DNA from: Nannobrachium achirus
Lineage: Eukaryota; Chordata; Actinopteri; Myctophiformes; Myctophidae
DNA: 64,000 nt
Assembly: GCA_963921795.1 (NCBI GenBank)
Contig: OY997647.1
Coordinates: 60,352,357 to 60,416,356 of the forward strand
Direction of reading: 5' to 3'
Shown in pieces: positions 1 through 11,304 of this stretch. A program made the translations under genes and the position numbers. The stretch's first letter is position 1, and the number at the start of each line of letters is the position of its first letter. The notes beneath the pieces were generated by a model that saw nothing but the letters and a program-made list of their open reading frames with translations, searched no databases and was not told the DNA's origin.

Positions 1-175
1 GTACATATATTATAAGTACCCTTTACCAATGAAGGGTTTAAATGATACCGGATATGAACTGAATTGATCCCAGTGCATGACGGAGGATGATATCACGATA
101 AATTAAATCTCCACAAAACGATCATCGTGAGTGTTTTTTTATCATGATAAACCATACTATCGCTTATCCTCCCAT
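1..175 (+). mobile_element. Family C hAT MITE, right-end fragment
   Basis: It contains the family C right half: the AGTACC-CTTTTACC stretch, GGTACCGG, TGATCCCAGTGCATGACGG and the ATCACGATAA terminal region ending near CCTCCCATC. It is cut by the window edge and diverged at the terminus (TATCCTCCCATC instead of TATCGTCCCATC). Confidence 0.7.
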
Positions 176-444
176 CTACCTGTATCCATCCAGATAACTT
201 TGGGACAAAAAGTGGACGGATGAAAGGATGGTCCGACATTGCCATCCGTTGAGCCCTGCCGCTAGTGTGGCTAAAAATGGAATTTAAAACAAAAAAAAAA
301 ATGTAAGGAAAGGGAATAGGTTCACCTAAATACAGAGAAAGGCTGCATCTAAACTCTGAAGAGGAAACAAGCTGCTGGCAAGAGTGTACTGCACGTAGGT
401 GTATGGTACAGAACATATTGTCAGCGCCATGTAATTGTCTAATC

Positions 445-902
445 CAGGGTTGTTCGACAGGGGGTCCCGGACCCCTAGGGGGGTCCTCAGAGTTACTACA
501 GGGGACCCACCAAATCTTTGTGGTAGGATCATTCTTTTAAATGAACAACTTGAACCCTCGCATCCCTATTTTGAGGAGAACTTTAGCCAAAAATAGCAGA
601 TCTACAAGCTCTCAACTCTCAGCGCGAGGCGTTGAGAGCTTGTAGATCGGCTATTTTCAGCAAATAGGTTTGGTGTAGAGGTAAAAAAGAGCAGACCAAG
701 TACATAGTGAAAGGTCAAGTTAACCAAAAACACGAATCCAACATAGACTGATGACAGTGCTGTCAAACAAGTATATGAATAAATCTATGAAATCGATGAA
801 AATCTGCATCACACATCTAAACAATATGTAGAGGGGGTCCCTGCTTCATCTCTCTCTCAGCTAAGGCAGGGGTCCCTGGCCTGAAAACGTTGCAGACCCC
901 TG
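445..902 (+). mobile_element. Family F hAT-like MITE with internal hairpin
   Basis: The left end CAGGGTTGTTCGACAGGGGG and right end GTTGCAGACCCCTG are inverted. Full relatives at 22758-25520 and 34166-34560 have perfect 8-bp duplications, which identifies the family as hAT-like. The GATCTACAAGC hairpin occupies 588-659 with CTCTCAACT arms. Flanking duplication here is imperfect (GTCTAATC/GTCTTGTC). Confidence 0.8.
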
Positions 903-1163
903 GTCTTGTCTCTTAATAATAACACATATGACTATAATAATGACAATAAACGTAAGAGATCGTGAGAACCGACATGTAGAATTTGTCCACAGGCTATATA
1001 ATTGCAAGGTGCACTCGTGTTCGTGTATAATGCACACCCAGTTCATGGAAGTAGTGTGGTTTATAATTCATGACAATATGTTACTGCAGCCACGATGAAC
1101 CATAGAATACTTTTATAATGTCAAGTTCAATATTTGGATGACGATGGACGTATAAGTGTGTTC

Positions 1164-1530
1164 GCGACCGTCAGGTCGCAGTTACTATTTTTGCCCCTGC
1201 ACTTATCTCTGGCACCGTTGGCCCTATCGATGCCAAACTTTGCACACACACTCCTTGGATGGCAAATCACAACCTCCGCCCCTGATTTCTCACATGGCCC
1301 TCTTCTAGCGCCACCGTCAGGCCGATTCTTGCAATACACATTTTTGGACACTGCTCCTACAGATTTTGCCCTAAAATCACGCAAAGTGGTACACAGTATC
1401 TCTAAAGTCATGTCATCAACATGGATCTGTCCCTTTTCCCATATTCTCTACTGATTGGCTACCATCGCCTTCTAAAGTTTGTGTGTGCAACGTGGCGGTC
1501 GCTTATCTCCAGATTAGGGAGTCTTACTGG
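1164..1530 (+). mobile_element. Family H, Helentron-like non-autonomous element
   Basis: The 5' end carries the palindrome GCGACCGTCAGGTCGC. The body has conserved blocks: CCAAACTTTGCACACACACT, TCACATGGCCCTCTTCTAGC, ACATTTTTGGACACTGCTCC and TGTCATCAACATGGATCTGT. The 3' end has GGCGGTCGC, a CTCC-AGATTAGGGAG hairpin, TCTTA and terminal CTGG followed by T. Subterminal inverted repeats, a short 3' hairpin and a CTRR end are the hallmarks of Helentron/HINE elements. No Rep/helicase coding is present. The long open frame here (1134-1454) is repeat sequence, not a gene. Confidence 0.7.
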
Positions 1531-1654
1531 TAATGCAATCTGAGCACATTGGTCATGAGAAAATCAGTACAACACTTAGCAGTTATTTACTCAGAACGGA
1601 CATGCTCTAAGTCAGGGGTTCACTCCCAGCACCTTTATACTGTATATTTATAGC

Positions 1655-1787
1655 ATATTGTCGTTGTTGGGTGGAAACTTGTATGTCCAAAACCTTTCGA
1701 TTTCTATTTATCATCAAAAAAAATTACTAAACTAGTGAAAACAGCCGATCTACAAGCACACAACGCCTCGCATCGCGAGGCGTTGAC
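1655..1787 (+). mobile_element. G/W cassette fragment with one-armed hairpin
   Basis: The sequence from TCGTTGTTGGGTGGAAACTT through AACTAGTGAAAACAGCCGATC matches the left half of W (43404-43894) and, inverted, the right half of G. The hairpin stops after its GC-rich loop (CGCATCGCGAGGCGTTG) and the right arm is missing. Confidence 0.65.
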
Positions 1788-2090
1788 ATTGCCTTATTCC
1801 TGCTACATGTACTGTATATTCTACAGTTCCTCTATGAATTATGACTTTCATGTGCTTTTACGCACCCTCGCGATCACCGCCCGGATGCGTCGGATGAGTA
1901 ATTATTGTGGCTAATGATGATGTATCGATTCTGGACAACAAAATGCTAACAATTTGCTGCTTCCGTGAATCTGGAAATGGCTCCCTGCTGGACCCTAGCT
2001 GGAGAAGGCCACTCACTCTGGTTTCTCTCTCTGTTGTGTCCTGTTTCTCCATGTGACTACCATTTTCTCTGACACTGTCCGATTCTCTTT

Positions 2091-2578
2091 TTAATCCATT
2101 TAGGCCTAGAATTATTGAATGCTTTAACCAGCGAAACAATTGCAGATATACAAGCTTGCAGCGCGGCACCGAGTGCAGCGCTGCGAGCTTGTAGATCTGC
2201 TATTTTTGAAAAAGTCGTGAAAATGTGTGCAAATCTTTGAATATATGTATTTTCAAAGCGAACGTTTGTAACTCAAATTTTGTTTCTGGGTGGTCCTGGA
2301 ACGAAATATTTTGAGATGCGGGTCCGTGGCCAAATATTTTTGGGGGTCCTTCTTATGAAATAGTTTGAGAACCACTGACATAGTAGTCTCTCAAGAACAG
2401 ACTAACTGCTCCATTTAAGTGAAAAGGACCTTTTCTTTGACGATGGCTGGCCAGATTGCTGACATAGAAACATAGGTTTTTCAAAAAGTCTTAGAAGGAT
2501 TCAAAAGACACTTATAGAATCGGGTCAAAATTCTAATTTTCACGATTTAAATAGCAGATCTACAAGCTACAAACTACT
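2091..2578 (+). mobile_element. Family A TTAA element, right end lost
   Basis: It starts TTAATCCATTTAGGCCTAGA, then a hairpin at 2141-2207, the GGGTCCGTGGCCAAATA block and the GATGGCTGGCCAGATTGCTG block. It breaks inside its second hairpin (2549-2578), where family H 3' sequence begins. Complete family A copies are about 500-600 bp with TTAA at both ends. Confidence 0.8.
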
Positions 2579-2639
2579 CGTCCTAAAATCACGCTGCGAC
2601 CTGACGGTCGCTTATCTCCCGATTAGGGAGTCTTACTGG
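2579..2639 (+). mobile_element. Family H 3' end only
   Basis: TCCTAAAATCACGC is followed by GCGACCTGACGGTCGC, CTCCCGATTAGGGAG and TCTTACTGG|T. It is joined to family A in the middle of A's hairpin, which looks like a breakpoint or replacement rather than a clean insertion. Confidence 0.75.
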
Positions 2640-3025
2640 TTGATATGCATTGTTCCGTCGAAATGAACAAATAAAGTAAAGTAAAGTCGATGTGTAACGG
2701 TTGTCCTCATGGGAGGTCAGCTCTGAACAGTGGAGACAGCCATACGTTGGCTCTCAGGATCACTACTATCACACAGCGTTATGGTTACAGCAGTGAGCAG
2801 ATGGCACCGGGGCGAGGCCTGTAGCTACACAGACCTGGTGTTTTATTAGCACTGTGGCTGCCACACAAGGGACCCGGAGAATCCGGAGCCCGTAAAAACC
2901 CCCGTCAGCATTCATCCGTCATAGGCAATTACCATCAGCTGATAATCGACTATGACAAGCTGTGAGCCTCTAATATGGGATACGGCAGATCCGCTTGTTA
3001 CGGTCCTCCTCACACACTTTGGATT

Positions 3026-3891
3026 CAGGGGTGTCGCACCAAACTCTGGGTCCTGGGTAACTTTAACTGTTGAAAAATAGCAGATACAAGCTCGCAGCGT
3101 GGCACCGAGTGCTGCGCTGCGAGCTTGTAGATCTGCTGTTTTTGAAAAACCGTGAACATTTCTTTGAATGTTTCAAATCCTTCTATGTTTTTCTATATGA
3201 GTGGTGCTCTGTGGTACATCTCAACATATCTAGTTCCAGGGACCACCCAGAAGCAGCATTTCAGTTACAAATGTTCGCTTAAAAAATACATATTATTCAA
3301 AGATTTGCACACATTTTCACGACTTTTCAAAAATAGCAGATCTACAAGCTCGCAGCGCGGCACTCGGTGCAAGATACAGGCTCTCGGCTAGCTAGCACAG
3401 TAGCGCTAATGTTAGACCCTCTGTCGCTCTGTGGAACAGTGGACAAATGTGTTACTCCATAGCAGGATCCAGGCAGAGGTGGAACCTAATTCGATTGGTA
3501 ACCAAATGTTGTAAGTTGATACTTTGATGGCATTGCTTGCAGCTTGTAGGCTTGGAGTGCGTTGTGTTTACGCCCATTTGTGACGTAAATCGCGTCGCCG
3601 GTCAACTTTGGATCACTCCGTCAGGAGTGGGCTGCTCTGCATGAGCAAAGTTTGTTAAATTGAAATGAATGCGGTTCAAAGAGTGGCATGTTTAAAATGT
3701 GGACAGTGGGAAATTTTCACGTTTGTTCGACGTGGTGGCTATGTTTGTGAGAGGTGTTTGTGAGAATATGTAGCTAAACATTCTGGTTTAGGATTGCCTC
3801 CAAATGCTCCAATGTAGGTGTTGAGATTAAGGCCCCTTCACCTTGGGCCCTGGTAACTCAGTCCCACTTTTCCCCCCTTGTGACGCCCCTG
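3026..3891 (-). mobile_element. Family B hAT-like element with unusual 450-bp interior
   Basis: The ends CAGGGGTGTCGCACCAAA and TTGTGACGCCCCTG are inverted, with possible duplication TTTGGATT/CTTGGATA. The first hairpin (3072-3146) and the left half of the second (3328-3371) are present. From about 3372 to 3828 the normal interior is replaced by sequence not seen elsewhere in this window. Confidence 0.7.
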
Positions 3892-4317
3892 CTTGGATAT
3901 AAAGGCCTGGTACTCATAGTCGAGTGGTGGGGCCTTGAAACTTGTAATTGGACCCTGGAGAGCACATGGGTTTAATTAATTTTGTTTGATTTGGGTGTCT
4001 GCCGAGGCACGCGGCGGCGGCGGCGTGTGCTTCACACATTCAAATAAGCCCCGTGCGACTTTATATTTGTCCATTCCTGACGGCCTCGGTTGGCGTTTCA
4101 TGCATGCATGAAGGAGCAAATGAAAGCCCTGAGGAGTTCATGCGTAGTGTATGTTCAAGTGGGGTGATAGCCAGTCCAGTCCGGCCTTTCCCTGCCCTGG
4201 TTGGAATGGCTCTTATTTTCCCCCAGACTAGTGATATTTGCCTGTTGGGAAAGACGAGTGATACTAATGAAGATAAAGTTCTCCTGCAACATTTTAATTT
4301 GCTCGTCAGTGCGAAGC

Positions 4318-4893
4318 AAGGGATGGGACGATTATGAACATTTCCTGTCACGGTTATTGTGACGAAAGAAATCGTGATTTACAATATTATCGCGATAATC
4401 AAAATTCATTCTCCTGGGGTGGAACATTTGCCAAAATATAGCAGATCTACAAGCTCACAGCGAGTCGCGACGCGCTGTGAGCGATGGCTGGCCAGATTGG
4501 CTGGCCAGATTGCTGACATAGAAACATAGGTTTTTCAAAAAATCTTAGAAGGATTCAAAAGACACTTATAGAATCGGGTCAAAATTCTAATTTTCACGTT
4601 TTTTCAAAAATAGCAGATCTACAAGCTCGCAGCGCGGCACTCGGTGCCGCGCTGTGAGCTTGTATATCTGCTATTTTTCAATATTATACATTATACATTA
4701 TATATTATAAGTACCTTTTACCAATTATAGAGGGTTTAAGTGGTACCGGATATGCAGCTCGGCAAATAAAAGGTGAATTGATCCCAGTGCATGACGGAGG
4801 ATGATATCACGATGAATTTAATCTCCACGATACGATTATCGTGATTGTTTTTTATCGTGATAAACGATAATATCACGTATCATCCCATCCCTA
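4318..4893 (+). mobile_element. Chimeric element: family C ends with family A interior
   Basis: Left: AAGGGATGGGACGATTATGA through the first arm and loop of C's hairpin (4436-4482). The sequence then becomes family A interior (GATGGCTGGCCAGATTG, twice in part, then CACTTATAGAATCGGGTC) and the complete A right hairpin (4604-4680). It returns to C (TATTATAAGTACCTTTTACC) and ends CATCCCATCCCTA. No TTAA flanks the A segment, so it is not a simple insertion. Confidence 0.8.
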
Positions 4894-5141
4894 TGTTAAA
4901 CCCCCCCTAATGTAGATTAAACATTTCTTAGAGAGTCGTAGGATGGCAGAAGAGAAGAGTTGCTTAAGAGCTTATGAGATGTGTGTACAGATTACAAGAC
5001 ATAACGGTTCTTTCCTTGATGGAATGTCTGCTACTCTGCTTACAAAACCTGTGCGTAGAATATATAATACTAATGCTATCTCTCTTGAACAACCCTTGAA
5101 GAGATTGGCATTCAGGATGCTATCCCAGGAATCTTGTGCAG

Positions 5142-5705
5142 CAGGGGTGGGCAACTCTGATGATGGCGAGGGCCACTATATTTTCACCTTCACTCCAGAG
5201 GGCCACATTGCATATTGCTACTTCCTACTTTGTCATTCTAGTATCTCATGCGCGATGCGTCTTGAGCTTGTAGATCGGCTATTTTTGCTTCTTTTGAATT
5301 GGAATCCTGAATTATTTTTTGCTGCGATGCGTTTTGAGCGTGTAGATCGGCTATTTTTGCTTCTTTTGAATTGGAATCCTGAATTATTTTTTGTTATTTT
5401 TTAATTGGAATCCTGAAATGTAACATTTTGATTTAATTTCAAACACATAGTTATATATTCAGGTTGACTCTATGAACCTAAATACAAATACCTACATTGG
5501 ACATAAAACAAATAAATACATTTGAATACTACTATACTAGTCATTAAGCTACTAATATAGACTGACGGAATTAAAGCAGGTCATGTTTGGAATTGTAACC
5601 TGCTGAAATCAATAATATATCAGTATTCCGGTATTAACCAGCGGGCCGCATTAAGTGAAGGTGAGGGCCGCATGTGGCCCCCGGGCCGCCAGTTGCCCAT
5701 GTATG
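5142..5705 (+). mobile_element. Family S hAT-like element with tandem half-hairpins
   Basis: The left end CAGGGGTGGGCAACT is matched by right-end AGTTGCCCAT, and flanking TTGTGCAG/CTGTGCAG is a 7/8 duplication. Inside, 5252-5395 holds two copies of a 72-bp unit, each carrying a right hairpin arm (GAGCTTGTAGATCGGCTATT). An open frame (4943-5404) crosses its left end. It matches nothing I recognise and includes the tandem unit, so it is not called a gene. Confidence 0.75.
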
Positions 5706-5743
5706 CTGTGCAGTATTGGTTCTCAAAGTGGGGTCTGGGGTCT

Positions 5744-5758
5744 CCCCCCCCCCCCCCC
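5744..5758 (+). repeat. Poly-C tract
   Basis: An uninterrupted C run follows GGTCTCC. Similar C runs occur at 16639-16662, 27072-27093, 49395-49410, 57418-57431 and 59525-59546. Confidence 0.9.
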
Positions 5759-5877
5759 TGGCAAGTTAGTCAGTAGGCAAACAGCAGTGGCAAAACATAG
5801 CAATCTGTGTGGGGGAGGAATTGATTGGCATGACGTCTAAATTGCGAGAGAACAAAGGGGTGAAAAATAATTGTCTA

Positions 5878-6281
5878 TAGACCTGTCACAAGTATTACAT
5901 AATCATCTAATCGCAATTATTTGACATAATTGCAGTCATTTTGTCATAATCGTTTCCATGTTGAAAAAATAGTGGAAATGGCCGATCTACAAGCTCACAA
6001 CGCGTCGTGATGCGACACGTTGTGAGCTTGTAGATCGGCTATTTCCACTATCGATGTTCTTTTTAAAGTATAAATGATGTCAAATATGTCAGTCATTTCT
6101 TTGTACAGTATATTTAAGCTATGTGTCATATCTGCCATGTGCAACTTCAAAGCCTAAAAGCCAAATAGAAATGGCTGTAATTGTCAACAACAACAACAGA
6201 AACACAATGAAATCGTTAATCGCAATTATTTGAGTGACAATTAATCGTCAAATGAAATGTCATAATCGTGACAGCCCCACT
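5878..6281. mobile_element. Family R hAT-like MITE with complete hairpin
   Basis: The terminal blocks ACCTGTCACAAGTATTACAT and TCATAATCGTGACAGCCCCA are inverted, and CGCAATTATTTGA occurs at both sides. The central hairpin 5969-6051 has perfect family-specific extension (ATAGTGGAAAT / ATTTCCACTAT). Confidence 0.75.
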
Positions 6282-8500
6282 GTAATGATCTACTCCAAAT
6301 GTTAGAAAAAATATAAACAATATTAGTTTGTTGTACAACATGTACAATAGAGGGTATGGATCTACATCTCCATGTATGGGTATAAAATATATTGTATGTT
6401 GTGATGTCATGGGAACCACTCTAACAGAATCCCTTTCATGCCCATATAATGGAGATCCCTGATGTCATCAATATTAAGCCCATATCTAACAGGACTTCAT
6501 ATGGGAATGTCCATATATGGAGGAAGACGGCCCATATCTGTGGGGCTGGTTCAGACAGGGATCTCCATGTATGGGCATAAAAGGGATGTACTATATACAG
6601 TACATGGATCATGTGGGTAACTGGTCTGATATACATCACTGGCCAGATGGCAGGGCGAGGTCGCATGTCACCCTGAGGCGTCTTACTAGTGTATGTTGCT
6701 CTGCTTTACTAGTTGAATCATTGCACCTGATAACCCTAACCCTATAACATAAACACTCACATTGCACTGCCCTCCACACAATCGATAATGGACTATGATG
6801 ATATTTGCTGAATTTCCTGCTCAGTCAAATTAAATAAAATAAAATTTCCATCCTTAACATGGTTGTTTCTTGACCCGCTGCGACAGCAACCAATCAATCA
6901 AAGTTTAAATTCGACAGCATGAGATACATGATAATTTCCCCGCATTGGCCACATACAGTACTCAGCATATTTCACACAAAGGCGACCCACAAAGAAAGTC
7001 TAAGCTAGTAAGCTACAAAATGTGACCACTGTTGTAGTTCATATCGGTGAACTGCAGTAAAAATGAAAATGTACAAATAAAACCAAATGGACGCATCGAA
7101 CTTTAATACACAATTAGATATATTTATGGGATCCTTCATATATAATTTTGCCACCCTCCATGCTTTCCAGGAGGGCTACAAAATTACCCCAGAATGTATT
7201 TTTTGAAAATGGACTAAATATAGTACTTTGTAGTACAGCAGCCAAGTATGCGAAACATACAGACATTTGACACAAAACAGGATTACATACCGTACATAAG
7301 GACATACAGAAAAGAGCAATGTCCACCGCCTTGCTCTTGTCTCCATGTCCTTATACCAAGGTAAAGGAGAGGCCACGACTTACACTAGCTGACGATAAAT
7401 GTAACATATATTTACTGTACTCCTGCGGATGCCTACTGTGTGCCAGATGGTAGGTCACCCCCACCCTCCAAAGGGTGGAGGGCATTTCCATCAGCAGGTG
7501 GAGGGGTCATTCCATGGCCATGCAGATTGCAATATGTCGCCTGCATTACATGCAAATGAATGCAGCATAAAAGGGAACTCCAGAGTATGATGCTTAAGGG
7601 AGCTCCAGCCACCTGGCTCCAGTGAGAGGTTGATGAGTCTTTGTACTGTATGTAATGTGTTGTCATTATCTTTATTCAAGGCCTCTGGTTGCCTTGAAGG
7701 ACACAGGCAGGCGGGAAGTGAACTTACTTGTCCTCTAGCCATCTTGGCAGCTGAATCACAAAGTTTACTTGTCATTAATTCACCGGCCACTGGCCAAATT
7801 TCTGTAACAAATAGTGATGATAAAACGAATATGAATATGCTTTGAACAACAGTTGGTTGGTTACCTGCCAAGGTTGCTGGTAGGATTAGGGAACTCATGA
7901 GCGACTGCCAAAACTGCAGCGTTATTTCGCTGGCTTGTGGGTATTGTCATCTCACACATTGGGGACAAGCGCACGTGTGAAGGACTCTGTGCTGATCTCC
8001 AGTGTAACACGTGGACGGTAAATCGAGAGGCTGTACAGAACTTGTTCTGAGCAAACGTGGCCCTCTGGGATAGACATTAGCTGGAATCCCACCTGTTTAT
8101 GTTTGCATGAGCTATATTAAGAGAGACAGTTATTGTCTGAACAGACGAGTGCCCTGGTCCCCAAAGAGAGTAGAGCTGTGGGTTTATTGGCACACCGACG
8201 TTGGAAATCATGTGTGAGAGAGAGCCTCTCGTTTGCATCAAGCCTGGCCATTTAAATCACCCCACGTAGACTAGAGGAGTGCTGAGTTCATTTGAAATCG
8301 GCGCATGCATCCTCGTTCAATGGCCATGCTCTAGAATGCAATCATACTCGCAGACCTCACTTGAGCACACTCAGTGTAGAGTTCATGGATTAGTGGGTTA
8401 TCTCTGTCCACTTGTGTTCTCAAGATCAGGATTCAGTTCAAGCATAGAGACTACAGTGTACAAGTTGTTTTAAACACCTGTCGGAACCTTGTGTTGTCCA
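6282..8500. other. Intronic stretch without supported gene
   Basis: No coding exon or family member was recognised. At 6345-6620 there are several forward and inverted copies of a CCATATATGGAGAT / GCCCATATA motif with GATGTCAT, related to the tandem array at 23.5-24.7 kb. Open frames on both strands have no recognisable domain or splice-bounded structure. Confidence 0.6.
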
Positions 8501-8927
8501 CAGTGGCGTCAGTTCAGCAATAGCTAAGGTATGGCAACATGACTGGTGTCTTGCACGCGCGCCTTCGCGCGCATGCAAGACACCAGTCATGTTGCCATAT
8601 ACCTTAGCAACAGGCATGATACATTCATTTTAACAAGTACATTCTATTTTCCTCCCGTTTCTACGGTTTCTTGGGCTGGATATGGAATGGTTGTTCAAGT
8701 GTAGCTAAACTTGGCATGTTAGTAAACGTGCCACAATAGCTTGTTGAAGTGACCATTTTGTTAAATTTTGCATTTGTAGTTATTTTACTGTAATTTAACA
8801 ACATAATAACTAGAACAGATAGACAAAGAGACATTCATGGATTTATATTTAAAAGTAACTTTTATTTCCCCCCTGGACCCAGGGTATGGCAGCTGCATAC
8901 CCCTGCCATACCCAATTGACGCCCCTG
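8501..8927 (+). mobile_element. Family J hAT MITE with perfect target duplication
   Basis: It runs from CAGTGGCGTCAGTTCAG to CCCAATTGACGCCCCTG, flanked by GTTGTCCA on both sides (8493-8500, 8928-8935). A 26-bp-arm hairpin at 8530-8600 (arm TATGGCAACATGACTGG..) has an extra GCGCGC stem in its loop. A second copy is at 19672-20155. Confidence 0.9.
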
Positions 8928-8943
8928 GTTGTCCATGTAAACA

Positions 8944-9215
8944 GTAGGGGTGGGCGATATGGAAAAAATACAATATCACAATATTTGTCCAAGCTGTATC
9001 ACGATACACAATCTTATCACGAATTCACGATTCTTTTTCATGTTGGTTTTTATGGTTATTTTTCAAGTTACTTAACAGGACAACCACCTTAAGGTAACAA
9101 AAACTAGGAGTAACAGACCATTTAGATGTTTGGAATGGTCTCAATACTCAAGTACTGTACAAATACCTCAAACGTGTACTTAAGTACAGTACTTAAGTAA
9201 ATGTACTTAACACCA
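8944..9215. mobile_element. hAT-like fragments
   Basis: TAGGGGTGGGCGATATGG and CACGATACACAATC (8945-9030) form one terminal fragment with no matching right end. CTTAAGTACAGTACTTAAG with AACACCACTG near 9175-9215 resembles the terminal region of the family T element near 16.8-18.8 kb. Poly-A lies at 9249-9267. Confidence 0.5.
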
Positions 9216-9669
9216 CTGGCAGTTAATCCATGATTTCTTTGATATTTCAAAAAAAAAAAAAAAAAAACATTTTCCTTTCCAATGCAGTTCCCCTTGAACA
9301 ATAACTCCACAGTGTTTAGTTTGTTTTGCTTTGAATTCATATTAGCCAATTATGTGTACACCCTTTTTATTTAGTCCTCCCCACACATTTCTGTGGTTTG
9401 CCACTGCTGAAAGGGTTGTACAATCCCGCTTCCTCCAATTGAGAAACACAGCTCGAATTAAGTCATTCCTGTCCTTTGCAGACCTTGAAAATGTAATCCA
9501 TTGTTTTTATTGTGTCACACTTAGACTACTGTAACTCCCTGTACTCCCTGGGCTCAGTAGAAAATGCATTTCCCATCTCCAGTTGGTATAACATTCAGCC
9601 ACTAGAATAAACATTTATTTAAAACTTTTACTTGATGACTTTTAAAGCCTTGTAAGGCCAGGCTCCAGT

Positions 9670-10037
9670 TAGGGATGGGACCATATGAGCATTTCATGTC
9701 ACGATTATTGTGACCAAAGAAATTGCTATTTACAACATTATTGCAATCATCAAAATATCCCCAAAGCCATTATCCTGGGGCGGAACATTTGCCAAGGAAT
9801 TGCCGATCTACAATGCGTCGCAGCGTGACGCGTTGTGAGCTTGTATATCTGCTTTTTTTTGGACAAGAGATTTGGTCGAGAGAGAAGGTATGTTATTTAG
9901 CTCTGCAAATAAAAGGTGAATTGATCCCAGTGCATGACGGAGGACGATTTCATGAAAAAATGTAATCTCCACAATACAATTATCGTGAGTGTTTATTATC
10001 ACCATAAACAACAATAGTGATTATCGTCCCATCCCTA
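9670..10037 (+). mobile_element. Family C hAT MITE
   Basis: It runs from TAGGGATGGGACCATATG to TCGTCCCATCCCTA. GCTCCAGT occurs at 9662-9669 and again just after the right end (10040-10047), consistent with an 8-bp duplication. The hairpin (9797-9860) has lost part of its left arm. Confidence 0.8.
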
Positions 10038-11304
10038 TGGCTCCAGTTAGATTTCAGATATGCTGGTCCACTCCCATATGAGTCAGAGCACAGCCTGAGA
10101 TCCTCAGATTGGTCCTAAAACTCACCTCATTACCAACCTGGGGCCATTGGACTTTTGTGTCCCAGAATCATAAGCTTTGGAACCCCTGCCTGGGGATCCG
10201 GGAGAAAAGTGTCCAAAGTTCCTTCAACTCACTTCTGAAAATTTACTTTTATGTCAAGGCTTTTTTATAGTGTTTAGTGTCTCCTCAGTTTTGTGTTTGT
10301 CTTTATTTGATGTTTATTTTATGTTTTTATTTTTACTTTGTCAATTTTTACCTTTTATGTTCAGTGTTGGGCTGGTTGCTTTTAAAAAGTAATTAGTTAC
10401 TTTACTAGTTACTGCACTGTCTTGCTTTTATAAAAAACACATTGTAAAGCAGGCAAAGTTTCATAGCAATCTGGTGTTCTGTTCATGATTTGAGGCATTT
10501 TGTTAAAAACGGGCCACTCCTGCAAACTTTGGAGGGAAATCTTAGCTAATCTGGATGGAATTTGAAAAATCTTACAGAAAAAAATTGTAGGAGTAATATC
10601 AAAACATTAAATGTTTTGATATTACTCCTACAATTGTTTTGTAGGAGGCCGATTTTAACAAAACATTTTTTTTTTGTTAAAATCGCCCTCCTGGTGGCGC
10701 TATAACAGGCTGATGTGAAACATTTGGGGCACAGCTTCTACACTGGCTTCCAGGAAGTGGGGAAAACATAGTTTTGGCCACGCCTTTGGCCTGGCCGAGA
10801 CAATAATGTACTATTTGTATTATTTCCCCTCTAAGCAAATCTACCGTTTTCCTTTATACTTTTGTGTCAATCATAAAGCAAAGCAATAAAATAAAGATTG
10901 CCCACAAAAATAATACATAATTGTACATGTCAGTAAAGGAATCTGCAGTTATAGAATAAATTAATTAGCACTTGGAGCAGCATTCAGGGCAAATGAAATG
11001 AACGTTGGAGCTTCTGTCGTTGACAGTCAATTAAAACATTTTCGAAAGGGAAAATTACGCCCCCAGGTGTGAAGGATGTCAAAGTGACAGAAAACTGAAA
11101 AGACTAAAGAATTTACAGTAGTGGGAAGCCAAAGTTGTTCGTGGCAGGCAGGCCGTTGCTATGGTTACATCTGCATCTTGCGCAAGACTTGTTGTGTTCC
11201 CTCTCAAACAAGCACTTGCCCGGTCGGGCAACCTGAAAGAAAACTCCACCTGCCCCAAAGTTGTATTTACCTGCCGGGGGCAGGTGGGCAAGCCTTAGTG
11301 TCAG
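10038..11304. other. Repeat-rich intron, no gene; two strong palindromes
   Basis: 10583-10635 is a perfect palindrome with 26-bp arms (ATTGTAGGAGTAATATC..) and a 1-base centre. 10650-10685 is a second one (CGATTTTAACAAAA arms). AGTAATTAGTTACTTTACTAG near 10390 resembles a hAT terminus. 10770-10805 (GGCCACGCCTTTGGCCTGGC) recurs near 26318-26345. No coding feature is supported. Confidence 0.6.

Noticed and set aside
4943..5404. 153-residue forward open frame as a gene
   Set aside because: It crosses a hAT terminus and two tandem hairpin-arm units, with no recognised domain.
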